A stretch of DNA of 64,000 bases from Methanomassiliicoccales archaeon RumEn M2 (lineage in GTDB: Archaea; Thermoplasmatota; Thermoplasmata; Methanomassiliicoccales; Methanomethylophilaceae): positions 1-64,000 of the forward strand of contig LJKL01000013.1 of NCBI GenBank assembly GCA_001421175.1, given 5' to 3'. The translations under genes and the position numbers were made by a program. Under the pieces are notes generated by a model. That model saw only the letters and a program-made list of their open reading frames with translations, ran no database searches and had not been told where the DNA came from. Below are positions 33,578 to 41,984 of the stretch, in pieces (the first letter of the stretch is position 1; the number at the start of each line of letters is the position of its first letter).

Positions 33578-34495
33578 ATGGCATCCGAAAGGAAATTCAT
33601 AGCCGAGAACATACGCAGGGTCCTCCTCAAGGAGTACCTCATGAAAGAGGTCAGCCGCGCCGGCTTCGGCGGGCTGGACGTTCAGAGGACGCCCATGGGA
33701 ACCAGTATAATACTGACCACGGAGCGCCCCGGTCTTGTCATCGGAAAGAAAGGACAGACGATAAAGAACCTGACCATCGCCGTCGAGGACAAGTTCGGAT
33801 TCGAGAACCCCAAGATAGAGGTCCTCGAGGTCGCGGACCCCAATCTCAACGCGCAGATAATGGCTGAGAAACTGGCCTTCTCCCTTGAGAGGGGCTGGCA
33901 CTTCCGCAGGGCAGGGCACTCCACCGTGCGCAGGATCATGGATTCCGGCGCAAAGGGATGCCACATAATGCTGGCGGGGAAGCTCACCGGTCAGAGGCAC
34001 AGGAGAGAGAAGTTCAAGGAGGGCTACATCAAGTTCTGCGGAGAGCCCAAGCTGCAGTTCATGGAGAGAGGATACGCGACCGCCAAGCTCAAAATGGGCA
34101 TAATCGGCGTGACAGTTGACATCATGGACTCGAATTCCAGGCTCCCCGATGAGATCAAAGTGCTCACCAAGACGGAAGTGTCCCAGGTCTATCCCGAGCT
34201 CCTCGATGAGACGCCGGCACCGATAGTGGACAAGAACCTCTTGGAGGAGAAGCCAGCCGTGGTCGAGCCAAAGGTCGAAGAGCCCAAGGTTGAGAAGCCG
34301 AAGGCGGCCAAGGCCAAGACCGACAAGCCCAAGGTCGAAGAGCCCAAGGTTGAGAAGCCCAAGGAAGACAAGCCGAAGGCGGCCAAACCCAAAGCGGAGA
34401 AGCCTAAGTCTGACGAGCCCAAGGAAGACAAGCCGAAGGCGGCCAAGACCAAGGCGGAGAAACCGAAGGCCGAGGAAAAGAAGGAGGAAATCTGA
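33578..34495 (+). CDS. rps3: 30S ribosomal protein S3 (uS3) with long Lys/Pro/Glu-rich tail
   Basis: The 305-residue protein has a KH domain with the GKKG loop at residues 56-59 and the S3 C-terminal domain (KGCHIMLAGKLTGQRHRREK). From about residue 226 the sequence is a low-complexity tail of 80 residues built from repeats such as KPKAAK, VEEPKVEKPK and KEDKPK, ending at residue 305. Many archaeal S3 tails are shorter. The repeats lie in frame with uniform codon use and without a stop. The start ATG at 33578 has GAGGAGG before it. The tail may bind rRNA or a partner. Confidence 0.96.
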   Translation: MASERKFIAENIRRVLLKEYLMKEVSRAGFGGLDVQRTPMGTSIILTTERPGLVIGKKGQTIKNLTIAVEDKFGFENPKIEVLEVADPNLNAQIMAEKLAFSLERGWHFRRAGHSTVRRIMDSGAKGCHIMLAGKLTGQRHRREKFKEGYIKFCGEPKLQFMERGYATAKLKMGIIGVTVDIMDSNSRLPDEIKVLTKTEVSQVYPELLDETPAPIVDKNLLEEKPAVVEPKVEEPKVEKPKAAKAKTDKPKVEEPKVEKPKEDKPKAAKPKAEKPKSDEPKEDKPKAAKTKAEKPKAEEKKEEI

Positions 34496-34695
34496 TGGCG
34501 ATCAGGGTATCCGAGATAAGGAACATGTCTGCGGAAGAGCGCAACAGCAAGCTCAAAGGGCTTCGCGACGAGCTCATGCACGAGAGGGGGGTCTCCGCCA
34601 TGGGCGGCGCCCCGACCAATCCCGGAGCGATACGTTCCATTAAGAAAGGAATAGCGCGCATCCTGACTGTGCAGAGGGAGGAGGACGAGATCTGA
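34495..34695 (+). CDS. rpl29: 50S ribosomal protein L29 (uL29)
   Basis: This 66-residue protein has the two-helix L29 pattern: IRVSEIRNMSAEERNSKLKG, then LRDELMHERGV, and NPGAIRSIKKGIARILTV. It sits at the tunnel exit beside L23. Both ends overlap the neighbouring genes in TGATG or similar junctions. Confidence 0.94.
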   Translation: MAIRVSEIRNMSAEERNSKLKGLRDELMHERGVSAMGGAPTNPGAIRSIKKGIARILTVQREEDEI

Positions 34696-34994
34696 TGGCG
34701 GAAATCTGCCCCGTTTGCGGACTCCCCGGAGAGCTGTGCATGTGCGAGGAGATCGCACGTGAGCAGCAGTCCGTTAGAATATCCATGGACAGCCGCCGCT
34801 ACGGCAAGATGGTGACTGTCATAGACGGTATAGACGAGAACGACATCGATATCAACGATCTTGCGAAGAAGCTCAAGAACAAATGCGCCGCCGGAGGCAC
34901 TGCCAAAGACGGACGCATAGAGCTTCAGGGAGACCACAAGAAAAAGGTCAAGACCGTTCTCGAAGAGATGGGATTCAAAACGGAAGTAGTCTGA
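34695..34994 (+). CDS. translation initiation factor aIF1 (SUI1 family)
   Basis: The 99-residue protein has a short zinc-knuckle-like start (MAEICPVCGLPGELCMCEE) and a SUI1 domain (YGKMVTVIDGID, then LKNKCAAGGTAKDGRIELQGDH). aIF1 checks start codons on the small subunit. Its position between L29 and the RNase P subunit is the usual archaeal arrangement. Confidence 0.93.
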   Translation: MAEICPVCGLPGELCMCEEIAREQQSVRISMDSRRYGKMVTVIDGIDENDIDINDLAKKLKNKCAAGGTAKDGRIELQGDHKKKVKTVLEEMGFKTEVV

Positions 34995-34995
34995 G

Positions 34996-35253
34996 ATGAA
35001 GAAGAGTGATTTCATGAGAACTGAACTGATCGGGATGGAGGTCGAGGTGCTTTCCGCACCCTGCTACGCATGGATAGCCGGCAGGATCGTGGATGAGTCC
35101 AAGAACACATTCACCATTGCCACGGCCAGATCCGAGAGGATGGTGCCGAAGAGAGGCAACGAGTTCAGGTTCATGGGTCACGATGAGGAGTTCGTAATCG
35201 CAGGATCAGAGATACTGCACCGACCAGAAGACAGAATAAAGAAGGTTAGGTGA
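34996..35253 (+). CDS. rnp1: ribonuclease P protein subunit Rpp29/Pop4 (component 1)
   Basis: The 85-residue protein shows the Sm-like fold of Rpp29: ELIGMEVEVLSAPCYAWIAGRIVDESKNT, with VPKRGNEFRF and HRPEDRIKK. It activates the RNA subunit of RNase P for tRNA 5' end cutting. It is usual for this gene to sit between SUI1 and S17 in archaea. Confidence 0.94.
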   Translation: MKKSDFMRTELIGMEVEVLSAPCYAWIAGRIVDESKNTFTIATARSERMVPKRGNEFRFMGHDEEFVIAGSEILHRPEDRIKKVR

Positions 35254-35258
35254 AAATC

Positions 35259-35582
35259 ATGGCAACAAAGAACATAGGAATCAACGTCACACCCCCCGAG
35301 GCAGAGTGCCAGGACCCCAACTGCCCGTTCCACGGCAGCTTGTCGGTAAGGGGACAGACGCTCGACGGGAAGGTCGTATCCATCTCAACAGGAACGGCCA
35401 TCGTAGAGCGCAAATACATGAAATATCAGCAGAAATACGAAAGATACGAGAAGAGGTCGAAGAAATACCCGGCCCACCTTCCGGCATGCATGAAGCTGGA
35501 ACCGGGGGACGACGTCACCATAATGGAGTGCCGCCCCCTGAGCAAGACCGTGTCCTTCGTAATACTAGGGAAGAGGGATTGA
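35259..35582 (+). CDS. rps17: 30S ribosomal protein S17 (uS17)
   Basis: The 107-residue protein has DPNCPFHGSLSVRGQTLDGKVVS, with RKYMKYQQKYERYEKRSKKYPAH and GDDVTIMECRPLSKT. These are archaeal S17 hallmarks. I chose the ATG at 35259, as an upstream in-frame GTG would overlap the Rpp29 stop. Confidence 0.95.
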   Translation: MATKNIGINVTPPEAECQDPNCPFHGSLSVRGQTLDGKVVSISTGTAIVERKYMKYQQKYERYEKRSKKYPAHLPACMKLEPGDDVTIMECRPLSKTVSFVILGKRD

Positions 35583-35583
35583 G

Positions 35584-35982
35584 ATGAAAGGGATTGCTGG
35601 AAGACAGACCAGGGGACTCCAGAACGGATCCAGATTGGACGTGGTGGACAACTCCGGGGCCAAGCAGATCGAGATAATAACAGTCCCCAAATACCACGGT
35701 GTCGCCAACCGCGTACCCTCCGCAGGGGTAGGCGATCTGGTTATAGCATCCGTTAAGAAGGGAACTCCCCAGATGAGGAGGCAGATCGTATTCGCGGTCA
35801 TCGTACGTCAGAGACGCCCCATGAGGCGCGCGGACGGAACGATGATCTTCTTCGAGGATAACGCTGCGGTCATAACGACCGACAACGGCGAGACGAAGGG
35901 AACCGACATAAAGGGACCCGTTGCCAGGGAGGCTGCCGAGAGGTGGCCCCGTGTATCGGCGACAGCGAACATGATAGTGTGA
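35584..35982 (+). CDS. rpl14: 50S ribosomal protein L14 (uL14)
   Basis: The 132-residue protein contains VVDNSGAKQIEIITV, VPSAGVGDLVIASVKKG and DGTMIFFEDNAAVI. It is part of the factor-binding side of the large subunit. It follows S17 after 1 bp. Confidence 0.96.
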   Translation: MKGIAGRQTRGLQNGSRLDVVDNSGAKQIEIITVPKYHGVANRVPSAGVGDLVIASVKKGTPQMRRQIVFAVIVRQRRPMRRADGTMIFFEDNAAVITTDNGETKGTDIKGPVAREAAERWPRVSATANMIV

Positions 35983-35992
35983 GGTGGGAAAA

Positions 35993-36364
35993 ATGGTAAG
36001 CAGCAAAGCAAGGACCCAGAGGAAAGCGGGAGCAAACGCTCCCCTGCACGTCAAAAGGAAGATGTGCGCGGCCCACCTCAGCGACGATCTCCGCAAGGAG
36101 TACGGCGCACGCACGGCCAGAGTCTGCCGCGGCGACACGGTGGCGGTACTGCGCGGCGATGAGGATCACCGCGGCACAGAAGGCAGGGTCGTGGACGTCT
36201 TCACGGATACGGGATGCGTCACGATCGAAGGTATAACGGTCAAACAGGCCGACGGAACGGAGACAGCGCGCCCGGTGCACGCATCCAATCTGGTGATAAC
36301 GAAGCTGAACCTCGAGGATGAGTGGAGGAAGGACTCCCTCAGCAGGAAGGAGGCCAAACAATGA
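35993..36364 (+). CDS. rpl24: 50S ribosomal protein L24 (uL24)
   Basis: The 123-residue protein starts MVSSKARTQRKAGANAPLHV and has the KOW motif region VCRGDTVAVLRGDEDHRGTEG. The ATG at 35993 with GAGGTGG before it is preferred to an in-frame GTG at 35984. The end overlaps S4e by 4 bp (ATGA). Confidence 0.95.
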   Translation: MVSSKARTQRKAGANAPLHVKRKMCAAHLSDDLRKEYGARTARVCRGDTVAVLRGDEDHRGTEGRVVDVFTDTGCVTIEGITVKQADGTETARPVHASNLVITKLNLEDEWRKDSLSRKEAKQ

Positions 36365-37065
36365 GCAGACACATGAAGAGACTGACCGCGCCCAGGGCGT
36401 GGCCCGTGAAGAGGAAGGCGGCAGTATGGGTGACGAAGCAGTCCCCCGGCGCACATTCGAAGGAGCGCAGCGTGCCTGCGGTCCTGGTCCTGAGGGACAT
36501 GCTCGGGCTGTGCGACACAGCCAGGGAAGCGAAGAGGATAGTCGCGAACAGGGACATCCTGGTGGACGGCAAGGCCCTGAAGGACGCTAAGGCACCCGTA
36601 GGGCTCATGGACGTTGTGTCCGTACCCAAGGCCGATGCGTACTACCGCATGCTTCTGAGCCCCAAGGGCAAACTGACCCTGGAGGCCATATCCAAAGAGG
36701 AAGCCGCATGGAAGCTCTGCAGGATCGAGGATAAGGTCCTGGTGAAGGGCGGCAAGATGCAGCTCAACCTCCACGACGGAAGGAACATCCTGATAGACGA
36801 GAACGCTTACAGGACCGGCGACGTCCTCAAGATAGAGGTCGCCGGGCAGAAGATCCTCGGTAACTACCCTCTCAAAGAAGGTGCTCCGATACTCATCTGC
36901 AGCGGCAAGCACGCCGGGACATCGGCGACGATATCCGAGTACGTGGAATCAAACATCCAGTATGAGAACGTCGTGAAGTTCACGGACGGAAGCGAGACCG
37001 TCAAGAGGAACGTGTTCGTGATAGGCGCCAAGGCGCCCGCGGTGAAGCTCCCGGAGGCGGTGTGA
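36361..37065 (+). CDS. rps4e: 30S ribosomal protein S4e (eS4)
   Basis: The 234-residue protein has MSRHMKRLTAPRAWPVKRK at its start, then an S4-like domain (VLRDMLGLCDTAREAKRIV, then DILVDGK) and a C-terminal KOW domain (GKHAGTSATISEYV). It is the archaeal/eukaryal small-subunit protein. I chose the ATG at 36361 in the ATGA overlap with L24. Confidence 0.95.
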   Translation: MSRHMKRLTAPRAWPVKRKAAVWVTKQSPGAHSKERSVPAVLVLRDMLGLCDTAREAKRIVANRDILVDGKALKDAKAPVGLMDVVSVPKADAYYRMLLSPKGKLTLEAISKEEAAWKLCRIEDKVLVKGGKMQLNLHDGRNILIDENAYRTGDVLKIEVAGQKILGNYPLKEGAPILICSGKHAGTSATISEYVESNIQYENVVKFTDGSETVKRNVFVIGAKAPAVKLPEAV

Positions 37066-37066
37066 G

Positions 37067-37576
37067 ATGACTGACATGAGGCAGCCTCACGTGGAGAAGG
37101 TCGTCGTCAACATCGGTGTCGGCGAAGCCGGAGACAGGCTCGTTAAGGCACAGAAGGTCCTGACATCCATTACGGGTCAGACGTCCGTTCAGACGATATC
37201 GAAGACGATCAACAGGGACCTGGGCATACGCAAGGGAATGCCGCTGGGATGCAAGGTCACCCTGAGGGGCGAGAAGGCTGAGGATTTCCTCAGGAAGGCC
37301 CTCAAGATCAGGGAGGGACGCATTCAGACCTACTCCTTTGACAAGGAAGGCAACATGTCCTTCGGGGTCCCGGATTACACGGATTTCCCCGGTATGAAAT
37401 ACGATCCCGAGATAGGGATATTCGGAATGGATGTCAACGTGGTGCTGAGGAGACCCGGTGCCAGGATCGCCAAGAGAGCGATCCTGAGAAGGCGCATACC
37501 TTCCAAGCACCGCCTAGACCGTGATGAAGCGATCCAGTTCATGAAGGACAGGTTCGACATAGAGGTGATCGAGTGA
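37067..37576 (+). CDS. rpl5: 50S ribosomal protein L5 (uL5)
   Basis: The 169-residue protein has [17 protein letters not shown], the [14 protein letters not shown] segment, [20 protein letters not shown] and a C-terminal [15 protein letters not shown]. It holds 5S rRNA in the central protuberance. The end overlaps the GTG start of S14. Confidence 0.96.
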   Translation: MTDMRQPHVEKVVVNIGVGEAGDRLVKAQKVLTSITGQTSVQTISKTINRDLGIRKGMPLGCKVTLRGEKAEDFLRKALKIREGRIQTYSFDKEGNMSFGVPDYTDFPGMKYDPEIGIFGMDVNVVLRRPGARIAKRAILRRRIPSKHRLDRDEAIQFMKDRFDIEVIE

Positions 37577-37719
37577 AGCCCAAGAAGGAGTTCGGCAGGC
37601 ACGTCGGCTGCACAAGGTGCGGCCGCCGCAGAGGAATCATCAGGAGATACGGAATGCATCTCTGCCGCCAGTGCTTCAGGGAGATGGCCCCGCAGCTGGG
37701 GTTCAAGAAGTATTCGTGA
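37573..37719 (+). CDS. rps14: 30S ribosomal protein S14 (uS14), zinc type
   Basis: This 48-residue gene starts at a GTG in a GTGA overlap with the L5 stop. It reads (V)[11 protein letters not shown], then [19 protein letters not shown] and [13 protein letters not shown], ending at TGA 37717-37719. The two CxxC pairs form the zinc ribbon of the short archaeal S14. It binds 16S rRNA in the head. The position between L5 and S8 is the standard one. Confidence 0.94.
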   Translation: MKPKKEFGRHVGCTRCGRRRGIIRRYGMHLCRQCFREMAPQLGFKKYS

Positions 37720-37729
37720 GGTGTGAAAA

Positions 37730-38119
37730 ATGCAGAGTGATCCATTGAATGATGCAATGTCCGTCATGAAGAACGCCTCCTCCATAGGTAAGAGCGAGTG
37801 CATAATCCAACCCTCTTCGAAGCTCATCGGCCGCGTGCTGAAGGTCATGCAGGACCACGGTTACGTGAACCAGTTTGAGTACATCGAGGACGGCAAGGCA
37901 GGCAAGTTCCGCGTGATGATGAAAGGAGCGATAAACAATTGCGGCGTCATAAAGCCCAGGTACTCGGTCAAGGTGTCCGATTTCGTGAAGTTCGAGGCGA
38001 GGTTCCTACCCGCTCAGGACTTCGGAGTCCTCATCCTGACCACCACCGAAGGAGTCATGACGCACACGGACGCCAAAGAGAAAGGCGTCGGCGGAAAACT
38101 TTTAGCGTACGTGTACTGA
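37730..38119 (+). CDS. rps8: 30S ribosomal protein S8 (uS8)
   Basis: The 129-residue protein has DPLNDAMSVMKNASSIGKSE, VLKVMQDHGYVNQFEYIEDGK, and a C-terminal FGVLILTTTEGVMTHTDAKE. It is a primary 16S rRNA binder. GAGGTGTG lies before the ATG. Confidence 0.95.
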   Translation: MQSDPLNDAMSVMKNASSIGKSECIIQPSSKLIGRVLKVMQDHGYVNQFEYIEDGKAGKFRVMMKGAINNCGVIKPRYSVKVSDFVKFEARFLPAQDFGVLILTTTEGVMTHTDAKEKGVGGKLLAYVY

Positions 38120-38128
38120 GGTATAGAG

Positions 38129-38686
38129 ATGACAATAGCAGGGAAAATCGAAAGCACCATCGCCGTGCCCCATGGCGTCACCGTCTCCATGGACGGGACG
38201 ACCCTCAAGGTCAAAGGACCTAAGGGCGAACTGAGCAGAAACTTCGCGTCCCCTCGCGTTAAAGTTGCCATCGCAGAAGAAGGAGTAACCGTGAGCTGTG
38301 AATATCCCCGCACCAAGGAGAAGGCCTTGGTGGGGACGTTCAACGCCCACGTGAACAATATGGTGTACGGTGTGGTCCACGGATTCACATACCACCTCAA
38401 AGTCGTGTTCTCCCACTTCCCGATGAAAGTTGCCGTGAAAGGCAACAAGGTTCAGATCGATAACTATATGGGAGGCCGTGCGCCCCGTTTCGCCGACATC
38501 GTCGGCGGCTGCACCGTCAAGGTGAACGGAGCGGACGTGACGGTTGAAGGAATCAACATAGAGGCATGCGGTCAGACCGCAGCGAACATCGAGAGAGCAG
38601 CTTCCAGGAAAGGATTCGACACGAGGGTGTTCCAGGACGGCATCTACATAGTAGAGAAATCGCACAAGGTAAGGGATGAAGAATGA
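38129..38686 (+). CDS. rpl6: 50S ribosomal protein L6 (uL6)
   Basis: The 185-residue protein has the duplicated L6 fold: IAVPHGVTVSMDGTTLKVKG in the first half and VAVKGNKVQIDNYMGG in the second, with AACKGVD-like ADVTVEGINIEACGQTAANI. It overlaps L32e by 4 bp. Confidence 0.95.
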   Translation: MTIAGKIESTIAVPHGVTVSMDGTTLKVKGPKGELSRNFASPRVKVAIAEEGVTVSCEYPRTKEKALVGTFNAHVNNMVYGVVHGFTYHLKVVFSHFPMKVAVKGNKVQIDNYMGGRAPRFADIVGGCTVKVNGADVTVEGINIEACGQTAANIERAASRKGFDTRVFQDGIYIVEKSHKVRDEE

Positions 38687-39402
38687 CCGTCAAGAAGCTC
38701 ATAGAGCTCCCCGGAATGAAGGATGAGCACATACCCATGCTCGAGAAGATGGGGATCAAATCCGTCCGTGACATGTCCAAGGCCCTCGAGAAAGAGGAGA
38801 CCGTCAAGGACCTGGTCAAGAACCTCCCGCAGATAGGGCCCAAGACAGTGGCCAAGTGGAAGGACATCCTGGCGGAAGGACCTGCCGAGACGGCAGAGGC
38901 CGAGCCCGCCAAGACCGGGAAGAAGAAGGACAAGGTTGTAAAGAAGGAAGAGCCGAAGAAGGAGCCGGAGGTCATCCCCGAGGATGATGAAGGCTACAAA
39001 CCCAAGGCCAAGCCTGAGCTGAACGAGGAAGAGGTCGACCAGCTGGCCAAGAGAGCCATTATAAGCGGCCGCAGACCCGCCTTCAAGAGGCAGGAATGGC
39101 ACAGGTACTCCAAGCTCGGAGAGGGCTGGAGGAGACCTAAGGGAATACACTCCAAGATGAAGAGAGGTCTCAAGAGGCGCGGCCCGGTCGTGGACATAGG
39201 TTTCCGCGGTCCCGCGAAGGTCAGAGGATATCACCCCTCCGGATTCAGAGAGGTTCTGGTTCACAACGTGGACGGCCTCGAGTCCGTCGACCCCAAGGTG
39301 GAGGCGGTCCGCATAGGCGGCACAGTCGGCACCAGGAAGAGGCTCGAGATACAGGACAGGGCTGATGATCTTGGTATCAGGGTATTGAACAGGATGGTGT
39401 GA
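38683..39402 (+). CDS. rpl32e: 50S ribosomal protein L32e (eL32) with N-terminal helix-hairpin-helix extension
   Basis: The 239-residue protein has three parts. Residues 1-65 form a helix-hairpin-helix-like region (IELPGMKDEHIPMLEKMG and LVKNLPQIGPKTVAKWKDIL). Residues 66-110 are a charged Lys/Glu/Pro linker. The rest is the L32e core (FKRQEWHRYSKLGEGWRRP, GYHPSGFREVLVHN). N-terminal extensions of this kind are known in archaeal L32e, notably in haloarchaea. The HhH part may bind nucleic acid. Both ends overlap neighbours in the spc order. Confidence 0.93.
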   Translation: MTVKKLIELPGMKDEHIPMLEKMGIKSVRDMSKALEKEETVKDLVKNLPQIGPKTVAKWKDILAEGPAETAEAEPAKTGKKKDKVVKKEEPKKEPEVIPEDDEGYKPKAKPELNEEEVDQLAKRAIISGRRPAFKRQEWHRYSKLGEGWRRPKGIHSKMKRGLKRRGPVVDIGFRGPAKVRGYHPSGFREVLVHNVDGLESVDPKVEAVRIGGTVGTRKRLEIQDRADDLGIRVLNRMV

Positions 39403-39404
39403 TA

Positions 39405-39863
39405 ATGGACCTCAAGAACCAGAAGAGAATGGCGGCGGAGATCCTCAAATGCGGCGTCAACAGGGTCTGGATAGATCCCGAGAGAATGGAAGAGGCATCC
39501 GAATGCATAACCCGTGCCGATGTGCGCACCGCGGTGGCATCCGGGCTCATCCGCGCCAAGCCCAAGAACGGAACTTCCTACGGAAGGATAAGGTACGCTC
39601 AGGGCCAGAAGGCCAAGGGCAAGAGGAAGGGCCCCGGAAGCAGAGGCGGAAGGCAAAACGCCCGCATAAGGGACAAGACCAGGTGGATATCTGTGATAAG
39701 GCCCATACGCGACGAGCTGAAGACTCTGCGCGAAGAGGGCAGCATAACCCCGTCTGTATACAGGATGTACTATCGGAGGGCCAAGGGCGGCGTCTACAAG
39801 AGCCGCAGGAACCTCAGAACGCACATGATCAGCGCCGGGCATCTTAAGGAGGAGGAGAACTGA
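39405..39863 (+). CDS. rpl19e: 50S ribosomal protein L19e (eL19)
   Basis: The 152-residue protein has MDLKNQKRMAAEILKCGVNR, WIDPERM, GPGSRGGRQNARI, and the YRMYYRRAKGGVYKSRRNL tail. I start at the ATG at 39405. A GTG two codons earlier overlaps the L32e stop. The end overlaps the L18 ATG by one base (TGATG). Confidence 0.95.
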   Translation: MDLKNQKRMAAEILKCGVNRVWIDPERMEEASECITRADVRTAVASGLIRAKPKNGTSYGRIRYAQGQKAKGKRKGPGSRGGRQNARIRDKTRWISVIRPIRDELKTLREEGSITPSVYRMYYRRAKGGVYKSRRNLRTHMISAGHLKEEEN

Positions 39864-40356
39864 TGGCAATCGGACCGAGATACAAAGTCGCGTTCCGCAG
39901 AAGGAGAGAAGGACGTACTGATTACTACTTCCGCCTCAGGCTCCTGAGGAGCGGGGAGGCGAGGGCAGTGATCAGGAGGTCTTCCAAGAACCTGACCGTG
40001 CAATTCGCGGAGTTCAACATGGGGGGCGACAAGATACTGGCGTCCGCCACGTCCAAGAAACTGCGTGAGATGGGCTGGGAGCATTCCTGCTCCAGCATAC
40101 CCGCTGCATACCTTACCGGCTATATGGCAGGCAAGGCCGCCCTCAAGGCGGGCATCGAGTATGCCGTCGTCGACATGGGCCCCAGAAGCCCCAGAAGGGC
40201 GGCGTGCTGTTCGCGGCCGTGGCAGGACTGTGCGACGCAGGGATGGACATACCCCACGGGGATGTGTTCCCTGCCGAGGACAGGCTGCTCGGCAAGCACA
40301 TAGACGAAGGCATAGAGGCTGAGATAGAGAGCCTCAAGAAGAAAATGGAGGGCTGA
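39863..40356 (+). CDS. rpl18: 50S ribosomal protein L18 (uL18) (apparent frameshift)
   Basis: The first part reads GPRYKVAFRRRREGRTDYY, with RLLRSGEARAVIRRSSKNLT and SSIPAAYLTGYMAGK. After DMG the frame breaks at a CCCC run (40180-40183). One further C restores GGVLFAAVAGLCDAGMDIPH, then LLGKHIDEGIEAEIESL and a stop at 40354-40356. The repaired length is 164 residues. L18 binds 5S rRNA and is essential, so an error in the sequence is the likely reason. It lies between L19e and S5 in the standard order. Confidence 0.93.
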
Positions 40357-40361
40357 GTGAC

Positions 40362-41036
40362 ATGGATTGGATCCCTAAGACGAGGCTCGGACAGATGGTT
40401 CTCAACGGAGAGATCACCACCATGAGCGACGCCCTGAAGACGAAACTGCCTCTCCGCGAGGCGGAGATCGTGGACATACTGCTCCCTGATCTACAGGACG
40501 AGGTCATCGACCTGAACATGGTTCAGAGGATGACGGACTCCGGGAGAAGGGTCAGGTTCGCGGTCACCTGCATAGTGGGGAACGGGGACGGATTCATAGG
40601 AATCGGCAAGGCCAAAGGCAAAGAGGTCGGGCCCTCCATAAGGAAGGCCATAGACAATGCCAAGCTCAATATCATCGAGATAAAGAGAGGATGCGGGTCC
40701 TGGGAATGCGGCTGCGGACAGCCCCACTCCCTGCCCTTCGAGGTGCAGGGCGAGTGCGGATCCGTAACGGTAACGTTCAAGCCCGCACCCCGCGGCATAT
40801 CCCTGGCAGTCGGTGACGTGGCCAAGAGCCTGATGACCCTTGCGGGAATCAAGGACGCATGGGGTTTCGCCAAAGGCAACACGAAGACCAAGGTTAACTA
40901 CGCCTCGGCAACTTTCGAGGCCCTGAGGATGACCTCCACCATGAGAGTCACCGAGACCCAGGCGCAGAAACAGAACATCGTCAGCGGACCCGTGGGCATA
41001 ACCCATCAGGAGTCCGACATGGATGCGGAGGAGTGA
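40362..41036 (+). CDS. rps5: 30S ribosomal protein S5 (uS5)
   Basis: The 224-residue protein has the S5 double-stranded-RNA-binding-like domain (FAVTCIVGNGDGFIGIG, then KAKGKEVGPSIRKAIDNAKL) and the C-terminal domain (KDAWGFAKGNTKTKVNYASA). It helps decoding accuracy. Its GTGATCATG junction joins L30. Confidence 0.96.
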   Translation: MDWIPKTRLGQMVLNGEITTMSDALKTKLPLREAEIVDILLPDLQDEVIDLNMVQRMTDSGRRVRFAVTCIVGNGDGFIGIGKAKGKEVGPSIRKAIDNAKLNIIEIKRGCGSWECGCGQPHSLPFEVQGECGSVTVTFKPAPRGISLAVGDVAKSLMTLAGIKDAWGFAKGNTKTKVNYASATFEALRMTSTMRVTETQAQKQNIVSGPVGITHQESDMDAEE

Positions 41037-41038
41037 TC

Positions 41039-41503
41039 ATGGTCTACGCAGTCATACGTGTGCGCGGCCAGCCCGACGTGAACTATAACGTCGATCACAC
41101 CCTGAAGCTCCTCGGGCTTACCCGGGTGAACCACTGTGTCATAGTCCCTGAGGACGATGTCACCAAGGGCATGCTCCAGAAGATCAAGGACTACGTTACG
41201 TGGGGCGAGGTCTCCGAGGAGACCATCGTGGACATGATACGTGTTCGCGGCAAGGTCTCTGGAGACGAAGGTCTGACCGACGAGTACATAAAGGAGAACT
41301 CCGACTTCCAGGACGCTGAGGGCATGGCAAAGGCCATAGCCGGCGGTGAGTACAGGATGAAGGATGTGGAGGGCGCGAAGCAGGTATTCCGCCTACACCC
41401 TCCGGTGAAAGGATACGAGGGCAACAAGCGTTCCTACAGGAACGGAGGAGCACTCGGATACAGGGGAGAGGCGATAAACAACCTGATCGCCAGGATGCTG
41501 TGA
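41039..41503 (+). CDS. rpl30: 50S ribosomal protein L30 (uL30)
   Basis: The 154-residue protein has MVYAVIRVRGQPDVNYNVD, LKLLGLTRVNHCVIVPE, and a C-terminal archaeal extension with FRLHPPVKGYEGNKRSY. I chose the ATG at 41039 over the GTG at 41033. Confidence 0.95.
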   Translation: MVYAVIRVRGQPDVNYNVDHTLKLLGLTRVNHCVIVPEDDVTKGMLQKIKDYVTWGEVSEETIVDMIRVRGKVSGDEGLTDEYIKENSDFQDAEGMAKAIAGGEYRMKDVEGAKQVFRLHPPVKGYEGNKRSYRNGGALGYRGEAINNLIARML

Positions 41504-41507
41504 TACC

Positions 41508-41960
41508 ATGCCTAGCAGAACCAGGAAATTGAGGGGCAGCAGGACCCACGGACGCGGCAAGAAGGCCGGAAGGGGCGCAGGCCTCACCGGCGGCCGCGGA
41601 ATGGCAGGATTCAGTAAATCCAAGAAGATCCTGATGCTCAAGACTGACAGGAACTATTTCGGGCGCCACGGGTTCAAGAGACCCCAGTCCGTAGTAGACG
41701 CTGCCGAGAGCAAGGAGACCGTCAATGTTTCCGATCTCGAGGAGAGGATGGGAGAGTACGTAGAGAAGAAGTACGCCACGAAGAAAGGCGATACGTATTC
41801 CCTGGACCTGTCCGCAGCGGGCATAAGCAAGCTTCTCGGTGCGGGGAACATAAGCCTCAAGGTGAATGTGACCGTTGAAGAGGCATCCGCCAAGGCCCGT
41901 GAGAAGATCGAGGCCGCAGGCGGCTCTGTAACAGGTATCGAGAGTTCCGAAGAGGAATGA
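41508..41960 (+). CDS. rpl15: 50S ribosomal protein L15 (uL15)
   Basis: The 150-residue protein has the glycine- and arginine-rich L15 start (RKLRGSRTHGRGKKAG, then GAGLTGGRGMAGFSK) and the C-terminal GISKLLGAGNISLKVNVTVE. It is the last ribosomal protein gene before secY. Confidence 0.95.
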   Translation: MPSRTRKLRGSRTHGRGKKAGRGAGLTGGRGMAGFSKSKKILMLKTDRNYFGRHGFKRPQSVVDAAESKETVNVSDLEERMGEYVEKKYATKKGDTYSLDLSAAGISKLLGAGNISLKVNVTVEEASAKAREKIEAAGGSVTGIESSEEE

Positions 41961-41984
41961 GCATAGACGCGATGGGGAGTCAAA

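Noticed and set aside
34253-34492. S3 tail as a frameshift or spurious extension
   Set aside because: The frame is continuous, codon use matches the rest, and the stop overlaps the L29 start in the usual operon fashion.
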